Position numbers and translations under genes: made by a program. Of a DNA stretch of 64,000 nucleotides, positions 27,119 through 36,274 are shown in pieces (within the stretch, counting starts at the first letter, position 1; each line of letters begins with the position of its first letter). This stretch comes from Clostridia bacterium (GTDB lineage: Bacteria; Bacillota; Clostridia; Christensenellales; Borkfalkiaceae). The stretch is from positions 27,944 to 91,943 of the forward strand of contig JAFQEM010000002.1 in assembly GCA_017399035.1 (NCBI GenBank). Direction: 5' to 3'. The notes under the pieces were generated by a model, which was not told where the DNA came from, did not search any database, and was given only the letters and a program-made list of their open reading frames with translations.

Positions 27119-27739
27119 ATGCAAAATAATTTATTATTTTCACTTGCTACGCTCGGCGTAAATATTAAAGACGGTCTAAACGATACTCTTGGGGCAGTTT
27201 GGTATACAATTTTAGTTAATTTTATAGGTGTTCTTGCAATAGTTGTAAAAATTGCTGAAACACAAAATAAAAAGAGAAAAGCAATAGTTACATTTGCAAT
27301 AGTTAATTATTTTTTGTGGATTACGTATTTTATTCTTAACGGTGATTTTACAAGCGCAACGGTAAACACCATAAGTTGCGTTCAATTACTCGTATTTTTG
27401 CAACGTGGAAATCATAAATGGGCAGACAGTAAATTTTGGCTTATCTTGTTTTTGTGTGTGCAAATAGGGGCAAGTTTTTTCACTTGGAAAAGTCCTTTCT
27501 CTCTGTTCTCTATCGGCGCAGGATTGTTAAGTACCGTGGCATATTACGTTGTAGACGTAAAACTTTACCGTTATTTTTTCTTGGCACTAATATTATTATG
27601 GATAGGTAACGGAATAGTTTATTTTTATCCTATTGCGCTTATACACGACGTTTTTGCTGCAATATCAATAATTATTGCAATAGTAAGATTTAATATCTTA
27701 AAAAAAGACCAACCACGTCAAAGAAATATCGACGTTTAA
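27119..27739 (+). CDS. YgjV-like integral membrane protein, paralogue 2
   Basis: A 206-aa paralogue of the preceding gene, starting 2 bp after its stop. The shared layout is evident: NNLLFSLATL start, WYTILVNFIGVLAIVVKI first helix, and LQRGNHKWADS between helices 3 and 4. About six helices are predicted; the tail is shorter than in paralogue 1. Tandem duplication followed by divergence is the simple explanation; the two may form a heterodimer. Placement before dnaJ suggests heat-shock co-expression, but the function is unknown. Confidence 0.65.
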   Translation: MQNNLLFSLATLGVNIKDGLNDTLGAVWYTILVNFIGVLAIVVKIAETQNKKRKAIVTFAIVNYFLWITYFILNGDFTSATVNTISCVQLLVFLQRGNHKWADSKFWLILFLCVQIGASFFTWKSPFSLFSIGAGLLSTVAYYVVDVKLYRYFFLALILLWIGNGIVYFYPIALIHDVFAAISIIIAIVRFNILKKDQPRQRNIDV

Positions 27740-27782
27740 AGACGGTGTTAAAGACCGTTAATATATTTAATAGGTTATTATT

Positions 27783-28916
27783 ATGGCTAAAGATTATTAC
27801 AAAATTTTAGGGGTGGATAAAAATGCAACCCCAGACGAAATTAAAAAGGCTTATAGAACGCAGGTTAAAAAATGCCACCCTGACTTACACCCAGGCGACG
27901 AGGCTGCTGCAGAAAAATTCAAAGAACTAAACGAGGCTCACGAAGTTTTATCTGACGATAAAAAAAGAAAAAATTACGACACTTACGGCGACCCCAACGG
28001 CGGTATGGGCGGTTTTGGCGGTGGCGCAAGTGGTTTCGGTGGATTTGGCGGTTTTGAAGATATTTTTGGTGATATCTTCGGTGGATTTGGCGGTTCACGC
28101 TCACGCGCACAAACTAAAACCAAAGGCGAAGATATTATTATTGAATTGTCATTAAGTTTTCTTGATGCGGCAAAAGGTTGCAGAAGAGAAGTATCTTATA
28201 ACCGTAACGAAACTTGTAATTCTTGCAGAGGAACAGGCGCAAAAGGTGGAACGGCGTATAAAACTTGCGAAAAGTGTGGTGGAACAGGTCAAATTCAATA
28301 CACTTCTAGCAACGGCTTTTTCCGTTCGGTAAACGTTCGCCCTTGCGACGAGTGTCGTGGAACGGGTAAAAAGATTATAGATAACTGCCCAGACTGTAAG
28401 GGTAAAGGTTATAATAAATCGGTAACCAAAATTACACTAGATATTCCAGCCGGCGCAGACACGGGAAGTTACATAAGAAAAGCAGGCTTTGGCGAGGCGA
28501 GCAAAAACGGTGGTCCGTCAGGCGACCTTATAGTAGAAATGAAGGTTGAGCCTAGCAAGATATTTAAGCGCAAAAACTTTGACCTTTACGTTGAAGTTCC
28601 TATAAGTTTCAAAACGGCTGCGCTTGGCGGAAAGGTTAAAGTTCCGCTCATTGACGACACTATAGATTACACAATTCCTGAAGGTACTCAAAGCGGAAAG
28701 ATATTCTTCGTTAGAGGAAAGGGTATAAAATCTAGCCGTGGAACAGGCGACCTTTATATAGTAATCACCGTCGAAGTTCCTAACAAACTTACTAGAGAAC
28801 AAAGAAAACTTTTAGAAAAATTTGACGCAGAAACAGACGTTAAACAATGCGCGCAAATGCGTCAATATAAAGATAACGTAGAAATGATGTACGGCAAAAA
28901 TCCGTATGGTAAATAA
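27783..28916 (+). CDS. dnaJ: Chaperone protein DnaJ (Hsp40)
   Basis: DnaJ delivers substrates to DnaK and stimulates its ATPase. In the 377-aa protein the J domain carries the HPD triad ([16 protein letters not shown]), followed by a Gly/Phe-rich segment at about residues 74-105. Four zinc-binding repeats follow: [24 protein letters not shown] and CPDCKGKG. The C-terminal substrate domains follow. All key residues are present. It lies 43 bp after the second YgjV-like gene and 3 bp before prmA. Confidence 0.96.
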   Translation: MAKDYYKILGVDKNATPDEIKKAYRTQVKKCHPDLHPGDEAAAEKFKELNEAHEVLSDDKKRKNYDTYGDPNGGMGGFGGGASGFGGFGGFEDIFGDIFGGFGGSRSRAQTKTKGEDIIIELSLSFLDAAKGCRREVSYNRNETCNSCRGTGAKGGTAYKTCEKCGGTGQIQYTSSNGFFRSVNVRPCDECRGTGKKIIDNCPDCKGKGYNKSVTKITLDIPAGADTGSYIRKAGFGEASKNGGPSGDLIVEMKVEPSKIFKRKNFDLYVEVPISFKTAALGGKVKVPLIDDTIDYTIPEGTQSGKIFFVRGKGIKSSRGTGDLYIVITVEVPNKLTREQRKLLEKFDAETDVKQCAQMRQYKDNVEMMYGKNPYGK

Positions 28917-28919
28917 TTT

Positions 28920-29858
28920 ATGGCAAACTTTATAGAATTAACCGTATCAACAACTCACGTAGGTGGCGAACTAGTTAGCGACGTTCTTTGGGGCTATACC
29001 GATTCAGGTGTAGTTATAAACGATATAGAAGACGTAATTGCCCTTGCAAGAGACGGGCGTGCGTGGGATTATGCTGACGAAAGCATTTTTAAGGCAGATA
29101 AAACCGTTTTAGTCAAGGCGTATTTTCCTATAGAAACTGCAAACAAAAGCATAGGCTTGGTTGAACGCGACCTTGCAAAAATGAAAAGTGAAAGCCCGCT
29201 CGATTTAGGCACGCTTGAAACCGTTAAGCGAGAGATTGACGGCGACCTTTGGCGCGAGCAGTGGAAAGAACATTTTAAGCCTATACATATAGGCAAAATA
29301 GTGATAGTTCCCGAGTGGATAAAATATCAACCTAAACGAGAAGAAATTGCAATTTTGCTAGATTCAAATATGGCGTTCGGCACGGGCGAACACGAAACAA
29401 CGTCAATGTGCGTTGAGTTTTTAGGTAAATTTGTTAAGAGTGCAGACACCGTTTTAGACGTTGGTTGCGGTAGCGGAATTTTAGGCATTTGCGCAAGTAA
29501 ACTAGGCGCGAAAGAAGTTATTATGACTGATATTGACGAATGCGCTATTACGGCAACCGAACATAATATGCAACTTAACGGCGTTAAAAACGGCAAGGTG
29601 TTGCTCAAAAATTTGCTTGACGATAACACGGTTAAAGGTAACGTTATAGTTTGCAATATTATGGCAGAAGTTTTAATTGCTTTTGCGCCGTATATAAGTG
29701 AAAATTTGCTAGATGACGGAATAATAATATTGAGTGGAATTTTAACTGATAGATTATCCGCTGTAAAAACCGCTTACGAAAATTCAGGCTTTAGTTTCGT
29801 TGAACAAAAAATCAAAGGCGAATGGTCGGCTTTAGTTATGCGCCGTGGTGATAAATAA
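28920..29858 (+). CDS. prmA: Ribosomal protein L11 methyltransferase
   Basis: PrmA methylates ribosomal protein L11 using S-adenosylmethionine. At 312 aa it has the usual N-terminal L11-binding domain and a Rossmann methyltransferase domain with VLDVGCGSGILGICASKLGA (SAM motif I) and CNIMAEVLIAFAP (the N-IMA type motif IV). The preceding FGTGEHETTSM segment is typical. It follows dnaJ as in many Firmicutes. Its stop shares a base with the mtaB start (TAATG). Confidence 0.95.
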   Translation: MANFIELTVSTTHVGGELVSDVLWGYTDSGVVINDIEDVIALARDGRAWDYADESIFKADKTVLVKAYFPIETANKSIGLVERDLAKMKSESPLDLGTLETVKREIDGDLWREQWKEHFKPIHIGKIVIVPEWIKYQPKREEIAILLDSNMAFGTGEHETTSMCVEFLGKFVKSADTVLDVGCGSGILGICASKLGAKEVIMTDIDECAITATEHNMQLNGVKNGKVLLKNLLDDNTVKGNVIVCNIMAEVLIAFAPYISENLLDDGIIILSGILTDRLSAVKTAYENSGFSFVEQKIKGEWSALVMRRGDK

Positions 29859-31093
29859 TGAAAGCGGTTGTTTTTACTCTCGGTTGCAAGGTCAACGAGT
29901 GCGAAAGTGATTCTTTGATTGCAGGTCTTATAGAGCGTGGGTATGAAGTTAGTGATAAGTTAGTTCCTGCCGACCTTTACATAGTAAATACTTGCGCTGT
30001 TACAGCCGAGGCTGAAAAGAAGTCTAGGCAAACGGCGTCAAGAATAAAAAAGTTAAACGACAAAGCAAAGATAATTTTTACAGGTTGCGCCGTAGAGAAA
30101 AATTTTAAGCCGTTTGCAGAAAAGTCTAACGAATATCTAGTTACGGGAACTTTTAACAAAAATAAAATTCTTGATATGATTGATAGCGTTGGTGTGCAAA
30201 TTAGTCCACCGTGTGCGGAATTTGAAGAACTTTCTTTTGTTAAAACGTTAAGAACACGCGCATATATAAAGGTTCAAGACGGCTGTAATAATTTTTGTTC
30301 TTATTGCATAATACCTTACTTGCGTGGTCGTAGCCGTTCAAGAAATCCCCAAAAGATTATTGAAGAAATAAACGCAATCAATCCTAAAGAGGCTGTAATA
30401 AACGGCATAAACCTTTCGGCTTACGATTATAACGGAAAAACCCTTGCAGACCTTATGGAAAGTTTAAGCGAAATAAATTGCCGTATAAGATTAGGCTCTC
30501 TAGAAGTTAGGGTAATAGACGATAGGCTGTTGACCGCGCTAAAAAATCTCAAAAATTTTGCGCCACATTTTCATCTTTCATTGCAGTCGGGCGCAGATGC
30601 AGTCCTAAAAAAGATGAATAGGCACTACACCACAACGGAATATTTGCAAAAGGTAGAGTTGATAAGAAAATATTTCCCAACCGCAGGAATAACAACGGAT
30701 ATCATAGTTGGTTTTCCAACCGAAACGGAAGAAGATTTTATTGAAACGCTTAACTTTGTTGATAAGGTAAAATTTTCAAATATACACCCCTTTACGTTTA
30801 GCCCAAGAAGTGGCACGGTTGCATTTAAAATGAAAGATTTATCGGGCGATATCAAACACGACAGGCTTTGCCGAATGATGGAAAAAAAGGCGCATTGTAA
30901 GTCAAGTTTTATCGCAGGGCATATAGGCAAAACTTTAGACTTTTTGCCCGAAGAAAATAAAGAGGGATTTACCGAAGGTTATTCGGAAAATTATATAAGA
31001 CTTTACGTTGAAGGAAAGATAGATTGTAAAAACATAATAAAAGTTAGGGTAATTGAGCCTTTCAAAGAGGGGGCAAAAGCCCAAATTATATAG
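29858..31093 (+). CDS. mtaB: tRNA t6A37 methylthiotransferase MtaB
   Basis: MtaB converts t6A to ms2t6A at position 37 of ANN-decoding tRNAs, using two [4Fe-4S] clusters. The 411-aa protein has the N-terminal cluster cysteines (LGCKVNECES, NTCAVTAEAE, TGCAVE), the radical-SAM CxxxCxxC in CNNFCSYCIIPYLRGRSRS and a C-terminal TRAM-like domain. The rsmE gene often found between prmA and mtaB is absent. The start overlaps prmA by one base. Confidence 0.92.
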   Translation: MKAVVFTLGCKVNECESDSLIAGLIERGYEVSDKLVPADLYIVNTCAVTAEAEKKSRQTASRIKKLNDKAKIIFTGCAVEKNFKPFAEKSNEYLVTGTFNKNKILDMIDSVGVQISPPCAEFEELSFVKTLRTRAYIKVQDGCNNFCSYCIIPYLRGRSRSRNPQKIIEEINAINPKEAVINGINLSAYDYNGKTLADLMESLSEINCRIRLGSLEVRVIDDRLLTALKNLKNFAPHFHLSLQSGADAVLKKMNRHYTTTEYLQKVELIRKYFPTAGITTDIIVGFPTETEEDFIETLNFVDKVKFSNIHPFTFSPRSGTVAFKMKDLSGDIKHDRLCRMMEKKAHCKSSFIAGHIGKTLDFLPEENKEGFTEGYSENYIRLYVEGKIDCKNIIKVRVIEPFKEGAKAQII

Positions 31094-31104
31094 GAGAAAT
31101 AAAT

Positions 31105-31446
31105 ATGGAAAACTGTTTGTTTTGTAAAATTATCGCAGGGGAAATTCCCGCAACTAAAATGTATGAAGACCAAAATATGTTGATTTTTAAAGACATTGAC
31201 CCAAAGGCAAAAAATCACTTTTTGTGCGTGCCAAAAAGTCACTTTAAACTTTTAGCCGATATGACCGAAGAGCAAGCGGAAATGCTTAAAGCGTGCTTTA
31301 AGAAAATACCCGAACTTAAAAAAGAGTTAGGGTTAGAGAACGGTTATCGTTTGGTTATAAATCAAGGCGACGACGCAGGTCAAACGGTGTTCCACTTGCA
31401 TATTCACATTTTATCAGGTCAAAAAATGGGTTGGACACCCGCTTAA
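31105..31446 (+). CDS. HIT-family nucleotide-binding hydrolase
   Basis: A 113-aa histidine-triad protein, usually active on adenosine phosphoramidates and related nucleotides. The triad HLHIHIL is near the C terminus, preceded by NQGDDAGQTVFH. The N-terminal CLFCKIIAGEIPA is characteristic; this CxxC may bind zinc together with downstream ligands. TAGGAGA precedes the ATG. It is the last gene of the hrcA-to-HIT run and is followed by a terminator. Confidence 0.94.
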   Translation: MENCLFCKIIAGEIPATKMYEDQNMLIFKDIDPKAKNHFLCVPKSHFKLLADMTEEQAEMLKACFKKIPELKKELGLENGYRLVINQGDDAGQTVFHLHIHILSGQKMGWTPA

Positions 31447-31481
31447 GTTAAATTTTTTTGAAAATAAATGTTTTATACTTA

Positions 31482-31518
31482 AAAAACTTCCCGACAAAGT
31501 TTGTCGGGAAGTTTTGTT
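31482..31518. terminator. Bidirectional terminator between HIT and CDF genes
   Basis: AAAACTTCCCGACAA pairs perfectly with TTGTCGGGAAGTTTT, with A- and T-runs on the two flanks, between converging genes. Confidence 0.93.
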
Positions 31519-32685
31519 TTAATTATAATTTTTATCAAATTCTATAACGGCGTAATATTTTTTGTCATAAGTTGCAAGTTTTTTGTTTACCAAATCGGTA
31601 ACATCACTTTCTTTAACCTTTGAATTATACGGTATAACTACGTCAAAAATAACGTTTGTGTGAGAGTTGCCTATTACCACTCTGAAATCGTGCATTGAAA
31701 GGTCGGGGCAAAAATCACGTAACAGTTTATTTAATTCTTCTTTTAACACTAGCGTTTCAGTATCAGTTAAACACACGGGGTCAAGGTGGCAAACCAACAA
31801 AACTTTTAGGTTGTTATAAAAATCTCGTTCAATATTGTCAGCCAAATCGTGAGAAAGCATAACGTCAACCGCACTATCAACTTCAATATGTACGCTTGCA
31901 AAAGTTTTAGTCGGTCCGTAACTGTGAATAATTAAGTCGTGTATATCCAAAACCCCGTCGTAACTTTTAATAGTATCTTTAATTTTGTCAATAAATTCTT
32001 TATCGGGCGTAGTTCCAACTAAAGGGTCAATGGTTTCTTTAATAAGTTTTATTGCTGAAATTATAACTAATAGCGAAACTGCAATGCCCAAATAACCGTC
32101 AAGCGACAAGTTTGTTGTTATTCCCACTATGGCGCAAGCAAGAATAACTAGCGTAGAAATAACGTCGTTTCTACTATCCGTGCTCATTGCGTAAAGCGCG
32201 TCGGAATTTATAGATTTTCCTAAACCGTGAAATATTATTGCAAGGCAAAATTTAATTAAAATAGCCACACCCAAAATAATACAAGTTGTCAAAGAAAAAT
32301 TTGTTGGGCTTGCAGAAATTATTTTATCTATTGCCGAACGCCCCGTCTCTATACCTATGAAAAGAATAACGCACGCAACTATAAGAGAGGTTATATATTC
32401 AATACGTTCGTGCCCAAAAGGGTGCTCTTTATCGGCAGGTCTACCTGCAAGTTTAAAACCTACTAGCGTTACTATAGACGTTATAAAATCTGAAAGGTTG
32501 TTTATAGCGTCTGCAATAACCGCAATACTGCCAGATAAAATACCTGCAAGCAGTTTAATTGCAAATAAAAACACGTTTGCAACTATACCCAAAACACCTG
32601 CGCTTATTCCGTAAGCAATTCTTACTGCGGGATTTTCTACGTCTTGATAATTTTTAATAAATAGTTTCTTAAATAATTTCGTCAT
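31519..32685 (-). CDS. Cation diffusion facilitator (CDF) family metal efflux transporter
   Basis: A CDF transporter that exports divalent cations such as Zn, Mn or Fe by proton exchange. It has about six helices and a C-terminal cytoplasmic domain. Metal-site motifs are IADAINNLSDF in helix 2 and STDSRNDVISTL in helix 5; DKEHPFGHERIEY lies between helices 2 and 3. The frame opens at ATG 32694, but an ATG at 32685 (388 aa, MTKLFKKLF) lies 7 bases after a TAAAAT -10-like box with no ribosome site, so I prefer 32685 as a leaderless start; this is uncertain. The metal cannot be told from sequence. Confidence 0.88.
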   Translation of the reverse strand: MTKLFKKLFIKNYQDVENPAVRIAYGISAGVLGIVANVFLFAIKLLAGILSGSIAVIADAINNLSDFITSIVTLVGFKLAGRPADKEHPFGHERIEYITSLIVACVILFIGIETGRSAIDKIISASPTNFSLTTCIILGVAILIKFCLAIIFHGLGKSINSDALYAMSTDSRNDVISTLVILACAIVGITTNLSLDGYLGIAVSLLVIISAIKLIKETIDPLVGTTPDKEFIDKIKDTIKSYDGVLDIHDLIIHSYGPTKTFASVHIEVDSAVDVMLSHDLADNIERDFYNNLKVLLVCHLDPVCLTDTETLVLKEELNKLLRDFCPDLSMHDFRVVIGNSHTNVIFDVVIPYNSKVKESDVTDLVNKKLATYDKKYYAVIEFDKNYN

Positions 32686-32742
32686 AAAAAACATTTTATC
32701 ACAAATACATTTAAATATAAAGTAAAAGTAACAAAGTTTTTA

Positions 32743-33429
32743 TTATTTTCTTCTTTGAACGGCTTTGAGTTTTGCATAAATTATTCCTGTTATAAAAAAC
32801 ATAAAGCCTATGCCGATTATCCAGTAAAATGCACCCATAAGCGGAAGTTCTTTTGAAAACCCAAAAATTCCAAGTTGAGAATAAAAGTTGAAAAAGGGGT
32901 AAGGATAAAAAACGCCCCTGCCAAAATCCACTTTTAAAATGCTCATAATTGATACTATCGTTATCCAAATGGTTGGGGGAACAACTGCGCAAAATCTTTG
33001 TTTTTTAGTTAAATAAACGGGGTAGTCGTCTACAAAAAAGTCAACTATTGCTAGCACTGGCGCAAATAGATGTGTCATAAAACTAGACAAACTCCAAACG
33101 TGATAACTTGCATCTGCAAAAGGTGCAAGAAAACAAAAGAAAACCAAAGCGGTTATGGTGATAGATGCGGTAAAAGCAAACTTAAAAAAATAAAGTTTAT
33201 CTTTAAATCGTCTTGCTCTTGGAAAAAAGAAAGTTACTATTAAAATAGTTAAAAAAGTTAATCCTATCCAAATGTTAGATTGCGCAGTAAAATAAAACAA
33301 CCTAGTATACCACGGAAAATATCCCTCTTGCGTTGCCGTTAAAAAACTGAGAAGAACCCCACCAAGTGAAAATATTACCGTCAAGCATTTTAACATAAAT
33401 GAAATTGCGTTTCTATAAGTTTTTTGCAT
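32743..33429 (-). CDS. Pr6Pr-family-like integral membrane protein
   Basis: A 228-aa protein with about six membrane helices. It resembles the Pr6Pr membrane family of unknown function: helix 2 is preceded by FYFTAQSNIWIGL, a later helix contains SSFMTHLFAPVLAIVDFFV, and aromatic YPYPFFNFY precedes the last helix. The C terminus is basic (KLKAVQRRK). It reads toward the CDF gene on the same strand. No functional inference is possible. Confidence 0.6.
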   Translation of the reverse strand: MQKTYRNAISFMLKCLTVIFSLGGVLLSFLTATQEGYFPWYTRLFYFTAQSNIWIGLTFLTILIVTFFFPRARRFKDKLYFFKFAFTASITITALVFFCFLAPFADASYHVWSLSSFMTHLFAPVLAIVDFFVDDYPVYLTKKQRFCAVVPPTIWITIVSIMSILKVDFGRGVFYPYPFFNFYSQLGIFGFSKELPLMGAFYWIIGIGFMFFITGIIYAKLKAVQRRK

Positions 33430-33475
33430 AAAACCATTATGCGCAATTTAAAATAAAAATAAACTTTAAAAAAAT

Positions 33476-33511
33476 AATGCCCTGCAATTTGCAGGGCAAA
33501 TTTTTTAATAT
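33476..33511 (-). terminator. Terminator after rubrerythrin
   Basis: GCCCTGCA and TGCAGGGC around ATT form a stem flanked by A/T runs on both sides; on the minus strand it follows the rubrerythrin stop codon. Confidence 0.82.
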
Positions 33512-34047
33512 TAGTAATTGATAACGCGAAGTTGGAAATAAGCCTTGGGGTGGTCGCAAACGGGGCATTTTTCAGGTGCTTCTGGGCTGTCTACGATATG
33601 TCCGCAGTTACGGCAAATCCAAACCACTTTTTCATTTTTCTTAAACACCGTGCCGTCTTCAATGTTTTTAAGAAGAGCAAGATATCTTTCTTCGTGTTCT
33701 TTTTCAATAGCGGCAACGCCTGCAAAAAGCCTTGCAATATCTTCAAAACCTTCTTCACGAGCCTCTTTTTCCATACGAGCGTACATTTCCGTCCACTCAC
33801 CGTTTTCACCTGCGGCAGCATCTTTAAGATTTTCTATCGTTGGGCCAACGCCGTCGTGCAAAAGTTTGAACCAAATTTTAGCGTGTTCTTTTTCGTTGTC
33901 TGCTGTTTCTAAAAACAAAGACGCAATTTGTTCATAGCCTTCTTTTTTTGCTTTAGAAGCGTAATAGGTATATTTATTGCGCGCTTGACTTTCGCCAGCA
34001 AACGCTTCCATAAGATTTTTTTCTGTTTTAGTTCCTTTCAAATTCAT
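33511..34047 (-). CDS. Rubrerythrin
   Basis: Rubrerythrin reduces hydrogen peroxide in the cytoplasm of anaerobes. The 178-aa protein has an N-terminal ferritin-like four-helix bundle with the di-iron ligands ([37 protein letters not shown]). A C-terminal rubredoxin domain follows, with CRNCGHI and [11 protein letters not shown] holding one iron. AGGAGG lies 7 bp before the ATG and a consensus promoter stands upstream. It supports an anaerobic, oxygen-exposed lifestyle. Confidence 0.97.
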   Translation of the reverse strand: MNLKGTKTEKNLMEAFAGESQARNKYTYYASKAKKEGYEQIASLFLETADNEKEHAKIWFKLLHDGVGPTIENLKDAAAGENGEWTEMYARMEKEAREEGFEDIARLFAGVAAIEKEHEERYLALLKNIEDGTVFKKNEKVVWICRNCGHIVDSPEAPEKCPVCDHPKAYFQLRVINY

Positions 34048-34079
34048 TTTTAATCCTCCTAAAAAGTTTTATCAAACAA

Positions 34080-34108
34080 ATTATATTTAATAAAATAATT
34101 TTTGTCAA
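34080..34108 (-). promoter_or_regulatory. Promoter of the rubrerythrin gene
   Basis: On the minus strand TTGACA (plus 34103-34108) and TATAAT (plus 34080-34085) are 17 bp apart, a full-consensus promoter. Confidence 0.88.
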
Positions 34109-34127
34109 TAAAGTTTTTAAATTTTAT

Positions 34128-34343
34128 TTAAAATTCTTTTTTATCAAGTAAAAAGTCTGCCGATACGTCTAAAATATCACACAGCAAAGAAAAAGTTTCA
34201 AGCGAGGGCAGGGCTTTTCCGTTTTTATACATAGACATTGTTGCCTTTGTAATCCCTAATCTTTTTGCAACTTGAGCGTAAGATAAATGTGAAGTTTTCA
34301 TAGCTTCTTGCAATTTAACACCAAAAACGTTTCTAATATCCAT
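34128..34343 (-). CDS. Small XRE-family regulator
   Basis: A 71-aa protein that is almost only a Cro/C1 helix-turn-helix: LSYAQVAKRLGITKATMSMY and ILDVSADFLLDKKEF. It is divergent from a mini-gene encoding a CxxC protein, and the spacer holds GTTAGA/TCTAAC repeats inside a consensus promoter. It is probably an autoregulating repressor. No clear ribosome site is seen before the ATG. Confidence 0.87.
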   Translation of the reverse strand: MDIRNVFGVKLQEAMKTSHLSYAQVAKRLGITKATMSMYKNGKALPSLETFSLLCDILDVSADFLLDKKEF

Positions 34344-34359
34344 AACAACAGTTTAATAC

Positions 34360-34405
34360 AATCTAACTATTTTTACTTGACAGTTAGATATAATCTAACT
34401 ATAAT
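34360..34405 (+). promoter_or_regulatory. Promoter with palindromic operator in its spacer
   Basis: TTGACA (34377-34382) and TATAAT (34400-34405) are 17 bp apart, and the spacer is GTTAGA-TATAA-TCTAAC, a 6-bp inverted repeat. A third TCTAAC lies at 34362-34367. Binding of the neighbouring XRE protein here would block the promoter directly. Confidence 0.8.
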
Positions 34406-34457
34406 ATATGTAATATTTTCTTTTTTAGTCGACAAAAATATTAAAGCGAGGTTAGGT

Positions 34458-34640
34458 ATGAAAAAACAAAAGAAGAAAGAAATAAATAAAATAGAAAAAT
34501 GCGTTATATGTGAAAGTGAAACAGATTATTTTTTTAACACGCCGGTTAGTGAAAGAAGGTGTTACGTAGAGGGCGTTGGGCAATTATGTGAAAAATGTTA
34601 TTGCCATTTTTTTATAAAAAAGAAAAAGGACGGAATATAA
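34458..34640 (+). CDS. 60-aa double-CxxC (probable zinc-binding) mini-protein
   Basis: A small basic protein with two CxxC pairs about 35 residues apart: CVICESETDYFF near residue 15 and LCEKCYCHFF near residue 45. They probably form one zinc site. Both ends are lysine-rich (MKKQKKKEINK, IKKKKDG), consistent with nucleic-acid or ribosome contact. GCGAGGT is about 6 bp before the ATG at 34458; an open frame further upstream to 34308 runs through the promoter and is rejected. It has a consensus promoter and operator and its own terminator, so it is very likely real despite its size. Not recognised. Confidence 0.65.
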   Translation: MKKQKKKEINKIEKCVICESETDYFFNTPVSERRCYVEGVGQLCEKCYCHFFIKKKKDGI

Positions 34641-34642
34641 AT

Positions 34643-34678
34643 AAAAGCAGGTTATCAAACGATAGCCTGCTTTTAATT
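34643..34678. terminator. Bidirectional terminator between CxxC mini-gene and glyQS
   Basis: AAAAGCAGGTTATC pairs with GATAGCCTGCTTTT (one wobble) over an AAAC loop; converging genes share it. Confidence 0.88.
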
Positions 34679-34692
34679 TTGCTTTAATTCAA

Positions 34693-36102
34693 TTAAAATT
34701 TAATTTTTTCTGCGATATAATCTTTGAGTTCTGCAATAGGTATGCGAACTTGTTGCATAGAATCTCTATCGCGGATAGTAACTGCATTGTCTTCTAAAGT
34801 ATCAAAGTCAACTGTTACGCAGAAAGGTGTTCCAATTTCATCTTGACGGCGATAACGCTTACCTATTGAACCAGATTCGTCGTAATCAACAGGGAAAGAC
34901 TTGATAAGGTCAGAATAAATTTCATCCGCCTTGTCGCCAAGTTTTTTAGACAAAGGCAAAATTGCCGCTTTGAAAGGCGCAAGGGTGGGGTGCAAGTGAA
35001 GAACCGTTCTAACGTCGTTCTTTTCAGCGTCGATAACTTCTTCTTCAAAAGCGTTGCAAAGCACTGCAAGCACCGTTCTTTCTACGCCAAGGCTAGGTTC
35101 AACAACGTAGGGGATATATCTTTCGTTGGTTTCTTGGTCAAAATAAGAAAGGTCTTTGCCAGAAACGTTTTTATGTTGAGTAAGGTCGTAATCAGTTCTG
35201 TCTGCAACGCCCCAAAGTTCGCCCCAACCAAACGGGAACAAGAACTCAAAGTCGGTTGTCGCTTTAGAATAGAAACAAAGTTCTTCAGGGTCGTGGTCGC
35301 GAAGTCTTAACTTTTCTTCTTTAATGCCGATAGAAAGCAACCAGTTGTGGCAGAAAGAACGCCAGTAATTAAACCACTCTAAATCCGTTCCGGGTTTGCA
35401 GAAGAATTCAAGTTCCATTTGTTCAAATTCACGAACACGGAAAATAAAGTTACCGGGGGTGATTTCGTTACGGAAAGATTTACCTATTTGAGCAATACCA
35501 AACGGCATTTTCTTTCTAGTTGTTCTTTGAACGTTTACAAAGTTTGTGAAAATTCCTTGAGCGGTTTCAGGGCGAAGATAAACGGTATTCTTTGCATCTT
35601 CGGTTACGCCTTGGAAAGTTTTAAACATAAGGTTGAATTGACGAATATCCGTAAAGTTATGTTTTTTACAGGTGGGGCAAGGGATATTGTGTTCTTCAAC
35701 AAAGTTTTTCATTTCTTCGTGAGAAAACGCGTCGATAGGTTTAGAAAGGGTAAAGTTGTTTTCATTTGCCCAGTCTTCAATAAGTTTATCAGCGCGGAAT
35801 CTTTCGTGGCACTCACGGCAGTCCATAAGCGGGTCTGAAAAACCAGCCAAATGTCCAGATGCAACCCACGTTTGAGGGTTCATTAAAATAGCGGCGTCAA
35901 GCCCAACGTTAAGTTTGTTTTCGGTAACGAATTTTTGCCACCAAGCGCGTTTAACGTTGTTTTTAAGTTCTACACCCAAAGGGCCGTAATCCCAAGTATT
36001 TGCAAGCCCACCGTAGATTTCACTACCGGGGAATATAAAGCCTCTACCTTTGCAGAGGGCAACAATTTTTTCCATATTGTTTGAAACTTTAATTTCTTCC
36101 AT
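34693..36102 (-). CDS. glyQS: Glycyl-tRNA synthetase, single-chain type
   Basis: A class II synthetase that charges tRNA-Gly, 469 aa, of the single-subunit dimeric type found in Firmicutes, rather than the GlyQ/GlyS heterotetramer. [20 protein letters not shown] opens the catalytic core; [20 protein letters not shown] is motif 2, and [14 protein letters not shown] is motif 3. The C-terminal anticodon-binding domain begins near residue 365. AAGGA precedes the ATG. The 172 bp shared with divergent glnS contain no T-box leader that I can see. Confidence 0.96.
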   Translation of the reverse strand: MEEIKVSNNMEKIVALCKGRGFIFPGSEIYGGLANTWDYGPLGVELKNNVKRAWWQKFVTENKLNVGLDAAILMNPQTWVASGHLAGFSDPLMDCRECHERFRADKLIEDWANENNFTLSKPIDAFSHEEMKNFVEEHNIPCPTCKKHNFTDIRQFNLMFKTFQGVTEDAKNTVYLRPETAQGIFTNFVNVQRTTRKKMPFGIAQIGKSFRNEITPGNFIFRVREFEQMELEFFCKPGTDLEWFNYWRSFCHNWLLSIGIKEEKLRLRDHDPEELCFYSKATTDFEFLFPFGWGELWGVADRTDYDLTQHKNVSGKDLSYFDQETNERYIPYVVEPSLGVERTVLAVLCNAFEEEVIDAEKNDVRTVLHLHPTLAPFKAAILPLSKKLGDKADEIYSDLIKSFPVDYDESGSIGKRYRRQDEIGTPFCVTVDFDTLEDNAVTIRDRDSMQQVRIPIAELKDYIAEKIKF

Positions 36103-36274
36103 ATGCGTTTTCCTTATTAAAATATATTTTACACTATGAATTATTGTACATTATATTAAAATTTTAGTCAAGTAAACGGATTGATTAAATAAAATATTTA
36201 AATTTGCTTTTTTATTTTTTATTTTTGTGTTATACTTAATAAGAATTAAAAGGATAAAGGAATTTTTACTACTT

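Noticed and set aside
34308-34457. 50-codon N-terminal extension of the CxxC mini-protein
   Set aside because: It would translate the promoter and operator; a ribosome site is present at the later ATG.
36103-36274. T-box leader for glyQS or glnS
   Set aside because: The 172-bp spacer is too short and AT-rich, and no T-box bulge motif or antiterminator is visible on either strand.
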